Under the pieces are notes generated by a model, which had not been told where the DNA came from, searched no databases, and worked only from the letters and a program-made list of their open reading frames with translations. A stretch of 28,020 nt of DNA from Phytohabitans sp036906915. GTDB lineage: Bacteria; Actinomycetota; Actinomycetes; Mycobacteriales; Micromonosporaceae. Shown here piece by piece: positions 1-7,693 of this stretch. Numbering within the stretch: the first letter of the stretch is position 1; the number at the start of each line of letters is the position of its first letter. The stretch is from assembly GCF_036906915.1 (NCBI RefSeq), contig NZ_JBAKHX010000093.1:1-28020 (forward strand), given 5' to 3'. The position numbers and the translations under genes were made by a program.

Positions 1-56
1 GGGGCGCGGGCCGCCCGGGAGCGCGAGCCGGGAGCGGCGCGCGGCGGCGCGGCGGT

Positions 57-95
57 GGGGTGCGGCGGCGGGGTGCGGCGGCGGGGTGCGGCGGC
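57..95. repeat. three perfect 13-bp tandem repeats
   Basis: The unit GGGGTGCGGCGGC occurs three times head to tail (57-69, 70-82, 83-95) directly beyond the stop codon of the minus-strand gene at 102. The bases before it (1-56) are also nearly pure G/C. The unit is not a multiple of three from any convincing gene start here, so I treat it as non-coding. It may stop transcription by structure, or simply be slippage-prone GC sequence. Confidence 0.85.
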
Positions 96-101
96 GCGGT
101 G

Positions 102-923
102 TCAGGGGGTTTGGCCTATGTGTCGGTAGTAGCGGTCGGCGGAGCGGGTCAGGGCCTGCTTGGCGTCGGTCGCGACCACGCGGCCCCACCAGGCGCCGTA
201 GATCGACTCGAACGGGAGTGGGCGGACCAGGTCGATGGCTCGGCGGATGGTCTCTGGGTGTTCGGGGATGAGGTTCGGGTAGCTGTACATGAAGCTGACC
301 CAGCGCCTGTCCATCACCACCTGGAAGATGTCGCCGCTGCAGAGCGCCCCGCGCCCGTCCGCGCCGCCGGCCCAGTGCAGCACCGTGCCGCCAGCGAAGT
401 GCACACCGCAGTTGACCAGCGTGCGGCCGGGCAGGACGGGCAGCGTGTCGCCTTCCCAGAAGACCACGTTGCCGTCGCGGCAGACCCACTGCCGGTCGTT
501 GGCGTGCACGTACACGGGGATGCCGCCGAACGCCTCACTCCATTCGATCATCGAGCCGTAGAAGTGCGGGTGGGACACCGCGATCGCCGCGATCCCGCCC
601 AGCCGGCGTACCTTGGCGACGGTCGTGTCGTCGAGGTACGGGACGCAGTCCCACAGCACGTTGCCGCCCTCGCCCGGCACTAGAAGGGCGCGCTGGCCGA
701 TGCCTATCGCCGGCTCGGCGCAGATGCCCCACACGCCGGGGGTCTCCTCGCGGACCACACTTCGGTGATCGCCCGCCCGCAGTTCGGCGAGCGTGGTCCA
801 GCGCTGGCCGCCCCAGCCGACGTACTGCCGTTCGTCGGCGCAGATGCGACACAGGTCGGCGTCGAAGCCCTCGGCCGCGTACTGGACGCCACACGTCACG
901 CAGATCGGCAGGTCGGCGGTCAC
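102..923 (-). CDS. MBL-fold metallo-hydrolase-like protein with N-terminal CxxC pairs
   Basis: A 273-residue protein that looks like a metallo-beta-lactamase fold. Residues 8-28 hold two CxxC pairs (C8/C11, C25/C28), a likely small zinc ribbon. The usual HxHxDH loop is replaced by SHPHFYGSM (residues 117-125): the first two histidines (H118, H120) remain, but the aspartate and third histidine are missing. Later candidate ligands are H175 and D198 in a SGD motif. The family normally hydrolyses thioesters, lactones or phosphodiesters with two metals; with this site one metal, or a changed reaction, is likely. The substrate is unknown. The start is the GTG at 923, 7 bases after the stop of the upstream LuxR regulator, so both probably share one transcript. 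There is no signal peptide, so it should be cytoplasmic. Confidence 0.8.
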   Translation of the reverse strand: MTADLPICVTCGVQYAAEGFDADLCRICADERQYVGWGGQRWTTLAELRAGDHRSVVREETPGVWGICAEPAIGIGQRALLVPGEGGNVLWDCVPYLDDTTVAKVRRLGGIAAIAVSHPHFYGSMIEWSEAFGGIPVYVHANDRQWVCRDGNVVFWEGDTLPVLPGRTLVNCGVHFAGGTVLHWAGGADGRGALCSGDIFQVVMDRRWVSFMYSYPNLIPEHPETIRRAIDLVRPLPFESIYGAWWGRVVATDAKQALTRSADRYYRHIGQTP

Positions 924-930
924 GGTGCGA

Positions 931-3828
931 TCATCCCCCGTCGGCGAGGCGGTTGGCCATCGCCGTGCGGGACCGCACGCCCAGTTTGGCGAAGATGCGG
1001 GACAGGTGGGACTCGACGGTGCGCCGGCTGAGGAAGAGCTGGGATGCGATCTCCTGGTTGCTGAGGCCGGCTGCGACGAGGCTGGCGATCTCGCGCTCGC
1101 GGGCGGACAGCGCGTCGGTCGGGCGTGGGCCGGGGGTGGCCGGCGGCACCGGGGGAGCGGCCGTGCCGAGGTGCCGGTCGACGACCGAGGAGAGCCAGGT
1201 GGCCCCGCACGCCTCGTAGGCGGTCGCCGCGCGGGTCAGGGCCTGCTTGCCGCGCTGGTGGCGGCCACCGCGGGTGTATGCCCGGCCGGCCAGGTGCAGC
1301 GCGAGCGCCTCCTCGACCGGTGCGCCCGCCGCGGCGAACCGGGCCGCGACGACGACGGCGAGCGCGGCGGCGTCAGCGTGCCGGTGCGCCCGCATCGCCA
1401 CGGCCGCCTGGGCGTACCCGGCGAGCCCCAACTCGTACGCGAGGCCGGCGCCCTCGGCCAGCGTGGCCGCCCGCTCCGCCTCCCGCCATCCGCCTGCTAT
1501 GACGGGCGACGACGCCGTGGCACCGGCGACGGCCGCCTCGCGTGCCGCCTCCTCGGCCGCGGCGCCGGCTCCGCCCTCCCCGGCCCAGTCCGGCGCGCCG
1601 GCCCACACCGCGCCTCCGGCGTCGACCAGGGCCGGTGCGTCGTCGGCCAGCGCGAGCGCCCGCAGCGCGTGCCACGGCACAGCGGTCGGCGGCCCAGCCG
1701 GCCACCCCACCCCAGCCGAGGGCGCGGTGGGGTCGGGGTGGGCGAGGACCGCCAGGCACGACTGGGGGTCGCGGGCGGCGAGGTGGGCGACGGCGAGGTT
1801 GACCTGGGCCACGCGCCACCACATCCGGGACCGGGGCCGGCCGGTCGCTACCAGCCGGTCGGCCACCGCCAGGGCCGCCTTCGGGCCGGCGGTCCAGAGC
1901 AACGGCCGTACCAGTACGGCGTCGACCATCGCGGCCATCTCCGCGCTGCCGACCCGCGTCGCCGCCTCGGCGGCCTCCTCCGCCACCTGTACCGCCTCGG
2001 CCAGCCGCCCCTGGCGGGTGAGCAGCGCGACGCGGACGACCAGCATGTAGGGCGTAGCGCTGCTCTGCCGCACGCTGCCGATCACGTCGTCGGCGCGGTC
2101 GAGCTGCTGGTCGGCGGCCGCCAGGTCGCCGAGCTGCATGTGCACCCACGCCAGCGGCCCGAACAGTTCGACGTGCGGCCGCAGTGCGGCGTCGCCGGCG
2201 GCGTCGGCCAGGCGGGTGGCGGTGGCCGCGTGCCGGCGGGCGGCCTCGGGGTCGCCGGCGTACAGGGTGCCGAACGCGCGCAGCGTCTGGGCCGCCGCGA
2301 CGAGCGTGGGCCGGTCGCCGAGCAGGTCGAGGGCTCGCTCGGCGTGCCAGATCGCACCGGCGTCGTCGTCGCGGAGCGCGGCGATCGCGGCCAGTTCGAC
2401 GTGGAGCTTGCCGATGGCGGCCGGCCGCAACCGTCCACCGTGGAGTTCGGCGTCGAGCAGGTCGGCGGCCTCGTCGATGTCGCCACGCAACCGGGCCACC
2501 ACCGCGCCGAAGACGGCCGCCTCGGTGCGTACCGGCTCATCGGCGTCGCGCAGCTCGCGCAGCACCTCACGGCTGCGTTCGAGATCACCGCTCAGGCCTA
2601 GTACGCGGGCGTACTGGAGAAGGACCGTGGGGCGCTCGCGCAGCTTGCCTGGGTCGGGCAGGATGCGCAGCGCGGCACCGAGCCAGCGCCCGGCCTGGGC
2701 CGGCGCGCCATAGGCGAACGCGAGCCCTGCCTCGATGAGCACCTCGGCGGCGGTGCCGTCGCCGGGCCGCGCGGAGCGTTCGGTGTGGTGGGCGACCACC
2801 TGGAGCGGCGCGCCGTGCGCCCGGAGGTGGTCGGCGGCCCGGGCGTGTGCGGTGATCCGCCACGCGGGGCCGGCGAGCTGGTGCGCGGCGGCCCGCACGA
2901 GCGGGTGCCGGAACCGTAGCTGGGCGGCGTCGACGTCGACGAGGCCGCGCCGGTACATCTGGTCGACCGCCTCGACGACGGTGTCGATCGGCTGCCGGGC
3001 CACGTGGGCGACCAGGTCGATGGCGGCGTGGTCGCCGACGACGGCGGCGGCGTGGGCGACGCGGCGTGCCGGCTCGGCGAGTGCGGTTATCTCGGCGGCC
3101 AGCCCGGTGAGGATGTGCCCCTCCGAGTCGGCGAGGCTGTCGTCGGTGACCAAGGTGGCCAGCGCGTCGTCGCCGAGCCGCAGGAGGGCCTGCACGTACA
3201 GGGGATTGCCGCGGCTGGCGCGCAGGATCAGCGCGCGGCGGCGCTCGGGCACCAGCGGTAGCAGCGCCGCCAGCTCGTCCTGGCCGAGCAGGGACAGGCT
3301 GATGCGGGTGGCCGCGGGACCGAGGTGGGCGACCGCGTCGACCACCCGGGCGGGCGCCTGCGACCCGCGGAACGCGACCGCCACCAGCGCGGGTGGCCGG
3401 GGCGGCTTGCGCAGCAGGTACTCGGTCAGTTCCAGGGACGGCTGGTCGGCCCAGTGCAGGTCGTCGAGGAGCAGCGCCACCGCGGCGCCGTCGAGCACGC
3501 GCCGGATGCCGGAGTAGATCCGGTACCGGTCGACCTCGCTGCCCATCGCGCGCAGGTCGGCGCCGACCGGTTCGAGCGCCTCCGCGTACATCGCGAACGG
3601 CACTTCCTGCTCGAACTCGGTGGCCCGCCCGCCGCAGACCGTCAGCCCGGCGGCGGTGGCCCGCCGCGCGAGCTCGTCGAGCATGCGGGTCTTGCCGATG
3701 CCGGGCTCACCGCACACCTCGACGGCCGCGAACCCGCCCCCGGCCACCGCGGCGAGCGCCCGGTCCAGCTGTTCGAGCTGGGCCGCGCGCCCGACCAGCG
3801 GTGGCGCGGTGGTGCGATGTGGCGACAC
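931..3828 (-). CDS. LuxR-family regulator with N-terminal ATPase domain (LAL type)
   Basis: A large one-component transcription regulator of 965 residues. The N-terminal part is an AAA/STAND ATPase with Walker A GEPGIGKT (residues 40-47) and a Walker B-like LLLDDLHWAD near residue 135. A long helical, TPR-like middle follows. The last ~60 residues are a LuxR/GerE helix-turn-helix (LSAREREIASLVAAGLSNQE, then RRTVESHLSRIFAKLGVRSR). Proteins of this build (MalT/LAL type) bind an inducer and ATP, oligomerise and activate promoters; the inducer cannot be read from sequence. Reading continues open to 4047, but that overlaps the next gene. The GTG at 3828 follows a GGGGAGG ribosome site and begins directly before the conserved LVGR motif, so I chose it. 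The MBL-fold gene lies 7 bases downstream. Confidence 0.92.
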   Translation of the reverse strand: MSPHRTTAPPLVGRAAQLEQLDRALAAVAGGGFAAVEVCGEPGIGKTRMLDELARRATAAGLTVCGGRATEFEQEVPFAMYAEALEPVGADLRAMGSEVDRYRIYSGIRRVLDGAAVALLLDDLHWADQPSLELTEYLLRKPPRPPALVAVAFRGSQAPARVVDAVAHLGPAATRISLSLLGQDELAALLPLVPERRRALILRASRGNPLYVQALLRLGDDALATLVTDDSLADSEGHILTGLAAEITALAEPARRVAHAAAVVGDHAAIDLVAHVARQPIDTVVEAVDQMYRRGLVDVDAAQLRFRHPLVRAAAHQLAGPAWRITAHARAADHLRAHGAPLQVVAHHTERSARPGDGTAAEVLIEAGLAFAYGAPAQAGRWLGAALRILPDPGKLRERPTVLLQYARVLGLSGDLERSREVLRELRDADEPVRTEAAVFGAVVARLRGDIDEAADLLDAELHGGRLRPAAIGKLHVELAAIAALRDDDAGAIWHAERALDLLGDRPTLVAAAQTLRAFGTLYAGDPEAARRHAATATRLADAAGDAALRPHVELFGPLAWVHMQLGDLAAADQQLDRADDVIGSVRQSSATPYMLVVRVALLTRQGRLAEAVQVAEEAAEAATRVGSAEMAAMVDAVLVRPLLWTAGPKAALAVADRLVATGRPRSRMWWRVAQVNLAVAHLAARDPQSCLAVLAHPDPTAPSAGVGWPAGPPTAVPWHALRALALADDAPALVDAGGAVWAGAPDWAGEGGAGAAAEEAAREAAVAGATASSPVIAGGWREAERAATLAEGAGLAYELGLAGYAQAAVAMRAHRHADAAALAVVVAARFAAAGAPVEEALALHLAGRAYTRGGRHQRGKQALTRAATAYEACGATWLSSVVDRHLGTAAPPVPPATPGPRPTDALSAREREIASLVAAGLSNQEIASQLFLSRRTVESHLSRIFAKLGVRSRTAMANRLADGG

Positions 3829-3931
3829 GGTGCCTCCCCAGGTCTCGCGCCGATGCCACACCGTAGAAGGCCGGCCACCTGGTGGGCAGTCGCCGCGATG
3901 ACACGTGGCACGAGACCGGGAGACCGGTGGA

Positions 3932-4882
3932 TTACTGGAAGTCCGGCGTCCAGATCCGCGCCTTGTAGAACTCCGCGCCGGACCGGGTGCGATCCGGCGA
4001 TTGCGAAAACCGTACCGTGGGGCTACCCCACGTGCGCGACCCGGCATTGTCGGCGCGTACGGAGAGCACCTCGCCGGACGAGTGGCGCACGTACGCCTTC
4101 ACCCTGGTCTCGCTGGAGATCTTGCGCTTGCTGAACGACCCGCCCGCGGTGCTGATCTCGTACACGCCGTCGGTGGCCGTGCACAGCAGCCGCTGGGTGT
4201 TGGAGTAGTCGGGCTGCAGGTCGTGGCCGAGGTTGGAGCTGCCGAGGCTGACGGCGGCGCCGTAGTGGCGCAGCCGGGTGTTGCGGTACGTGCCCTCGAC
4301 CGCGTACCCGCGCAGCGTGCCTTTGCCGATCGCCCACAGCAGCTTGTAGGTCGGGTCCCAGAGCACGCCGTGCGCCCCGGCCAGGCTGACGGTCTGCACC
4401 TTGGCGAGGCTGCCGAGGTTGCTGACGCTGGTCGGCGCGTACAGCGTCAGGTATCCGTGCGAGCTGGCGACCACGACGGAGCCGTTGCCGGGGATCCGCT
4501 CGATGGCGTGCGGGTTGCCGCCGGGCGTGGCGTTCCACGCCAGGTCGTTGAGTTCGGTGGCCTTCTCGCTGCCGATGTCGATGATGCCGGCCTTGCCGCC
4601 GGAGGCGCAGACGAGCGCGATCCAGCCCTGCGCCGACGTGCTGCGGATCTTCACGTCGGACAGGTTCGACCACGCGCCGCCGCCGGGGCTGAAGCTCCAG
4701 TGCAGGTTGGCATCGGTGAAGGTCTTGCTTTTGTGCCACACCATGACCTTGTTCTTGACCTGTTCGGTCGTGGCCACGTAGTAGCTGGTCGCGGCCCGGG
4801 CCTCACCCGGGCCGAGCACGGCGGCGGCGGGTCCGGCGATGGCGCCGGCGGCCAGGCCGCGCAGGATGGTACGTCGCTGCAT
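3932..4882 (-). CDS. Tat-exported DUF6528 family protein, beta-propeller-like
   Basis: A 316-residue protein with a twin-arginine signal: MQRRTILRGLAAGAIAGPAA, a hydrophobic stretch and a likely AxA cleavage near residue 30 (EARAAT). The mature part has repeating strand-rich segments (VMVWHKS, GWIALVCASGG, GSVVVASSHGYLTLY, HGVLWDPTYKLLWAIG, RLLCTATDGVYEI) typical of a secreted propeller. I recognise this as the DUF6528 type; the molecular function is not established. The gene starts with ATG after a GGGGAGG site and lies 61 bases downstream of the GH20 hexosaminidase on the same strand, so it may be co-transcribed and work on extracellular glycans. That role is inferred from context only. Confidence 0.8.
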   Translation of the reverse strand: MQRRTILRGLAAGAIAGPAAAVLGPGEARAATSYYVATTEQVKNKVMVWHKSKTFTDANLHWSFSPGGGAWSNLSDVKIRSTSAQGWIALVCASGGKAGIIDIGSEKATELNDLAWNATPGGNPHAIERIPGNGSVVVASSHGYLTLYAPTSVSNLGSLAKVQTVSLAGAHGVLWDPTYKLLWAIGKGTLRGYAVEGTYRNTRLRHYGAAVSLGSSNLGHDLQPDYSNTQRLLCTATDGVYEISTAGGSFSKRKISSETRVKAYVRHSSGEVLSVRADNAGSRTWGSPTVRFSQSPDRTRSGAEFYKARIWTPDFQ

Positions 4883-4943
4883 CCGAATGCCTCCCCTTGA
4901 TCATGTAGATGCGGCGACAGTGTGCCATGAACGCGCCAGCGTT

Positions 4944-6473
4944 TCACTCCCAGGGGATTTGGGGGGAGCGGTGGAACGCCGTACCACGCAGTGTCCATCG
5001 TGGAGCGTGAGCGGCCAGGCGGCGGCGGAACGACTCCCAGTCGCGCCGGTCCGGCGCCGACCATCCGACCTCCGCCACGGCCGGCAACCGCGGGTACGTC
5101 ATGGTTTCGACGTCGGCGAGCGTGCGCACGGTCTCCGACCACAGTGGAGCCTCGACGCCGAGCACGTGCGCCTCGCCCACTCCCTCGATCTGTGTGGCCG
5201 GGTCCCATTCGTACGCGTCGCGCACCTCGATGTAGCCGGCCCAGTCCAGGCCCAGCGGGGTGTCCGGGGTGTACTTCATGTCCAGGTACGCCCGGTTGGC
5301 TGGTGACATGAGCACGCGGGCTCCCCTGGTCGCGGCGGCGGCGACCTCGGGGTGCGCGCCAGCGGTACCCCAGAACTGCGGTACCACGGACGCGGGCGGG
5401 TCGGCCTTGGTGATCTCGTGCCAGCCCAGCACCGTCTTCCCGTGCCGCTCGACGATCGGGATGATCCGGCGCATGAACGTCCGGTAGTCGCCGTCGGGGG
5501 TGGCGTCCGCCTCGTCGCCGCCCACGTGCAGGTACGGGCCGGGGGTCAGCGCGGCGACCTCGCGCACCACGTCCTCGACGAACGCGTACGTGATCTCGTC
5601 ACCGATGCGGAGCGTGCTGTAGCCGACCTCCGGGTCGGTGCGCGGCGCCGCGGCCACACCGCCGTTGAGCTCGGGGTACGCGACCTGTGCGGCGTTCGTG
5701 TGGCCAGGCATGTCGATCTCGGGCACCACCGTGACGTAGCGCTCGGCCGCGTAGGCGACCAGGTCGGCGTACTCGGCCTGCGTCAGGTAACCGCCTCCCG
5801 CGCCGTCCACCCCGGACCCTCCGTCGCCGGCGGTCAGCTTCGGCCAGCTCAGGATCTCGATCCGCCAGCCCTGGTCGTCGGTGAGGTGCAGGTGCAGGTG
5901 GTTGATCTTGTATGCGGCGATCTGGTCGACGAACGCCTTGATCTCGTCGGGGGAGTGGAAGTGCCGGGCCAGGTCGAGCATCGCGCCCCGGTACGGGAAG
6001 CGCGGGCGGTCGGCGATCGCGCCGCCCGGCACCGTCCACTCGCGAGCGACAGGCGTCGGCGACTCGATGTCCGCGGGCAGCAACTGGCGCAGCGTCTGCA
6101 CACCGGCGAAGAGCCCGGCGGGGGCGTCCGCGCGGACGCTGACGCCGTCCGCGGTGGTGTTCAGCCGGTACCCTTCGGGACCGAGCCCGCCACCCCCGAG
6201 CCGGAGCGATATTGCCTTCGCGGTGCCGGGTGTGGTCGCGGCGCTGGCTCCCCTCTCCTGGCCCGTGGTGGTCGCACCGGCGAGGTCCGCGTCCAGGACC
6301 GGGATCTGGTACCCGGTGGCGGGCCGGAGCAGGGTGGCGAGGTACTGCCCGATGTGGCGCGCCCGCGCCGAACCCGGCTCGGTGAGGATCGCGGTGTCCG
6401 GGCCCAGCCGGAAGTCCTGCCCCTGCGCCGGCCGGACCTCCATCGGTGCCGGGATCACGCTGCTCCGTGCCAT
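4944..6473 (-). CDS. beta-N-acetylhexosaminidase, GH20
   Basis: A 509-residue glycoside hydrolase that removes terminal GlcNAc/GalNAc residues by substrate-assisted catalysis. An N-terminal GH20b-like region (residues ~10-150) precedes the TIM barrel, which begins near FPYRGAMLDLARHF. The catalytic pair is D320-E321 in HVGGDEADAT, the polarising aspartate and the acid/base glutamate; LHLHLTDDQGWR and VPEIDMPGHT are further family motifs. No signal peptide is visible, which suggests a cytoplasmic enzyme acting on imported chito- or muro-oligosaccharides. Residues ~62-90 are a low-complexity Ala/Thr/Gly insertion. A TTG lies three bases upstream, but GGAGGG is better spaced for the ATG at 6473. 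It is divergent from a TetR gene, so that regulator probably controls it, and DUF6528 follows downstream. Confidence 0.93.
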   Translation of the reverse strand: MARSSVIPAPMEVRPAQGQDFRLGPDTAILTEPGSARARHIGQYLATLLRPATGYQIPVLDADLAGATTTGQERGASAATTPGTAKAISLRLGGGGLGPEGYRLNTTADGVSVRADAPAGLFAGVQTLRQLLPADIESPTPVAREWTVPGGAIADRPRFPYRGAMLDLARHFHSPDEIKAFVDQIAAYKINHLHLHLTDDQGWRIEILSWPKLTAGDGGSGVDGAGGGYLTQAEYADLVAYAAERYVTVVPEIDMPGHTNAAQVAYPELNGGVAAAPRTDPEVGYSTLRIGDEITYAFVEDVVREVAALTPGPYLHVGGDEADATPDGDYRTFMRRIIPIVERHGKTVLGWHEITKADPPASVVPQFWGTAGAHPEVAAAATRGARVLMSPANRAYLDMKYTPDTPLGLDWAGYIEVRDAYEWDPATQIEGVGEAHVLGVEAPLWSETVRTLADVETMTYPRLPAVAEVGWSAPDRRDWESFRRRLAAHAPRWTLRGTAFHRSPQIPWE

Positions 6474-6500
6474 CAACCCTCCAGGCGTTCAGTAAATGTT

Positions 6501-6541
6501 CTTTATAATAGCGTGTGGTACCGTCACGCTTGTTACGTAAC
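6501..6541. promoter_or_regulatory. overlapping divergent -10 elements with operator-like palindromes
   Basis: Between the hexosaminidase and the TetR gene is an AT-rich island. TATAAT (6504-6509) is a consensus -10 for the plus-strand TetR gene, and the opposite strand of the same bases reads TATTAT, usable for the hexosaminidase. Just downstream lie two inverted repeats: 6511-6529 (GCGTG and CACGC arms around GGTACC) and 6532-6541 (GTTACGTAAC, perfect). Their position suits a TetR operator repressing both directions. No good -35 is visible on either strand. Confidence 0.6.
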
Positions 6542-6568
6542 GACCGTGTTGCAACGAGGAGGGTCGCC

Positions 6569-7171
6569 GTGCCGAGGCACGTGGATCACGACCAGCGCCG
6601 CGGCGAGATGTCCCAGGCCGTCTGGCGGGTAGTACGCGAACGGGGCCTCGAAGGGCTCACCATGCGATCGGTGGCAGCCGCGGCAGACTGCACCACCGGC
6701 CGGGTCGCCCACTACTTCAGCGACAAGAACGCCCTGCTCACGCACGCCCGCGACGTCATGCACCGGCGGATGGCCGCGCGCATCGACGCGCTCCCGCCGC
6801 AACCCGACGCCCGCGCTCGCCTCCGCGCCGTACTGCTCGAAGGCCTGCCGCTCGACGACGACCGGGTGCTCGGCTCGACCGTGTGGGCGCACTTCCTGCT
6901 CGCCGCGCGCACCGACCCCGAACTGCGGGCACAGCACACCGTGCGGCACGAGTCGTGGGTGCGGCGTTTGACCGGGTTGCTCCGCGACGTGTACGCCGAC
7001 GCGGGCACCCCGCCACCGGACGACCTCGACGTGCGGGTGCGCGCGCTCGTCGCCTGCCTGGACGGCCTGGCGCTCAGCGCAGTGGCCACCCCCGACGCGT
7101 ACCCGCCCGAGCTCGTCGCGCGGGTGATCGACAAGCAACTGGAACTGACCTGCGGAGGTGTCGAAGCGTGA
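6569..7171 (+). CDS. TetR-family transcriptional regulator
   Basis: A 200-residue regulator. The N-terminal helix-turn-helix spans roughly residues 15-60 (VWRVVRERGLEGLTMRSVAA, then CTTGRVAHYFSDKNALL), matching the TetR DNA-binding signature. The C-terminal half is the variable ligand pocket and looks BetI-like. The start is the GTG at 6569, five bases after a strong GAGGAGGG site; the open frame runs back to 6515 without another ribosome site. It is divergent from the GH20 gene with operator-like palindromes between, and its stop overlaps the following acetyltransferase (GTGA), so the two are translationally coupled. It probably represses itself and the hexosaminidase; the ligand is unknown, an amino sugar being the natural guess. 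Confidence 0.92.
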   Translation: MPRHVDHDQRRGEMSQAVWRVVRERGLEGLTMRSVAAAADCTTGRVAHYFSDKNALLTHARDVMHRRMAARIDALPPQPDARARLRAVLLEGLPLDDDRVLGSTVWAHFLLAARTDPELRAQHTVRHESWVRRLTGLLRDVYADAGTPPPDDLDVRVRALVACLDGLALSAVATPDAYPPELVARVIDKQLELTCGGVEA

Positions 7172-7614
7172 ACGTGGAGATCGTCGAGGTGGACCCGGCG
7201 GATCCGCGCCTGGCCGCTCTGGTGGCCGCCCTGCGAGCGGAACTGGACGCGCGATACCCCGAAGAGATCGACTTCGAGCATCCCACGGTGAAGGAGGTCG
7301 CCCGCTTCCTGCTGGCCACCGTGGACAGCGCACCCGTCGGCTGCTGTGCCGTGCAGCCTCTCGACGAGGGCGATAGCGAGCTCAAGCGCATGTACGTGCC
7401 GCCACAGCTGCGCGGGCGCGGCATCGCGGCCCGTTTGGTGGTCGAGGCGGAGCGGCTGGCGGCGCGTCTCGGCCGCACCCGCATCAAGCTGGAGACGGGC
7501 GTACGCCAGCCGGAGGCGATAGCGGTCTACGAGCGGGCCGGCTTCCACCGCATCCCGAACTACCCCCCGTACGACCGCTGGCAAATGAGTCTCTGCTACG
7601 CCAAACCCCTGTAA
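7168..7614 (+). CDS. GNAT-family N-acetyltransferase
   Basis: A 148-residue Gcn5-type acetyltransferase that transfers acetyl from acetyl-CoA to an amine. The acetyl-CoA loop is motif A, ELKRMYVPPQLRGRGIAARLV, with R/Q-x-x-G-x-G/A in the form LRGRGIA; the late motif AIAVYERAGFHRI is also typical. The GTG start at 7168 overlaps the TetR stop and has GGAGGTG eight bases upstream, which decides the start against longer frames. Neighbours suggest an amino sugar, peptide or antibiotic amine as substrate, but nothing in the sequence identifies it. Confidence 0.93.
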   Translation: MNVEIVEVDPADPRLAALVAALRAELDARYPEEIDFEHPTVKEVARFLLATVDSAPVGCCAVQPLDEGDSELKRMYVPPQLRGRGIAARLVVEAERLAARLGRTRIKLETGVRQPEAIAVYERAGFHRIPNYPPYDRWQMSLCYAKPL

Positions 7615-7653
7615 CTCCCGCGGCGCTCTCGGGACGAGGTTCTCGCATGTGGG

Positions 7654-7688
7654 TGTGTTAGGTGCACAAGATGTTGTGTTAAGTTAAC
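7654..7688 (+). promoter_or_regulatory. candidate operator for the DeoR-controlled sugar operon
   Basis: The short region before the kinase ATG at 7694 is unusually AT-rich. It holds TGTGTTA twice (7654-7660 and 7675-7681), 21 bases apart, about two helical turns, so both copies face the same side of the DNA. The odd palindrome GTTAA-G-TTAAC (7678-7688) overlaps the second copy. DeoR regulators bind such repeats, and the operon encodes one. No clear -10/-35 pair could be assigned. Confidence 0.5.
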
Positions 7689-7693
7689 GCGCA

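Noticed and set aside
793..2601. Long open frame opposite the LuxR gene
   Set aside because: It is the mirror of the GC-biased LuxR gene, with Arg/Gly/Ala-rich composition and no motif; such antisense frames are expected in this GC range.
3829..3931. ACCGG/CCGGT stem between DUF6528 and LuxR genes as a terminator
   Set aside because: Only five base pairs; too weak to call.
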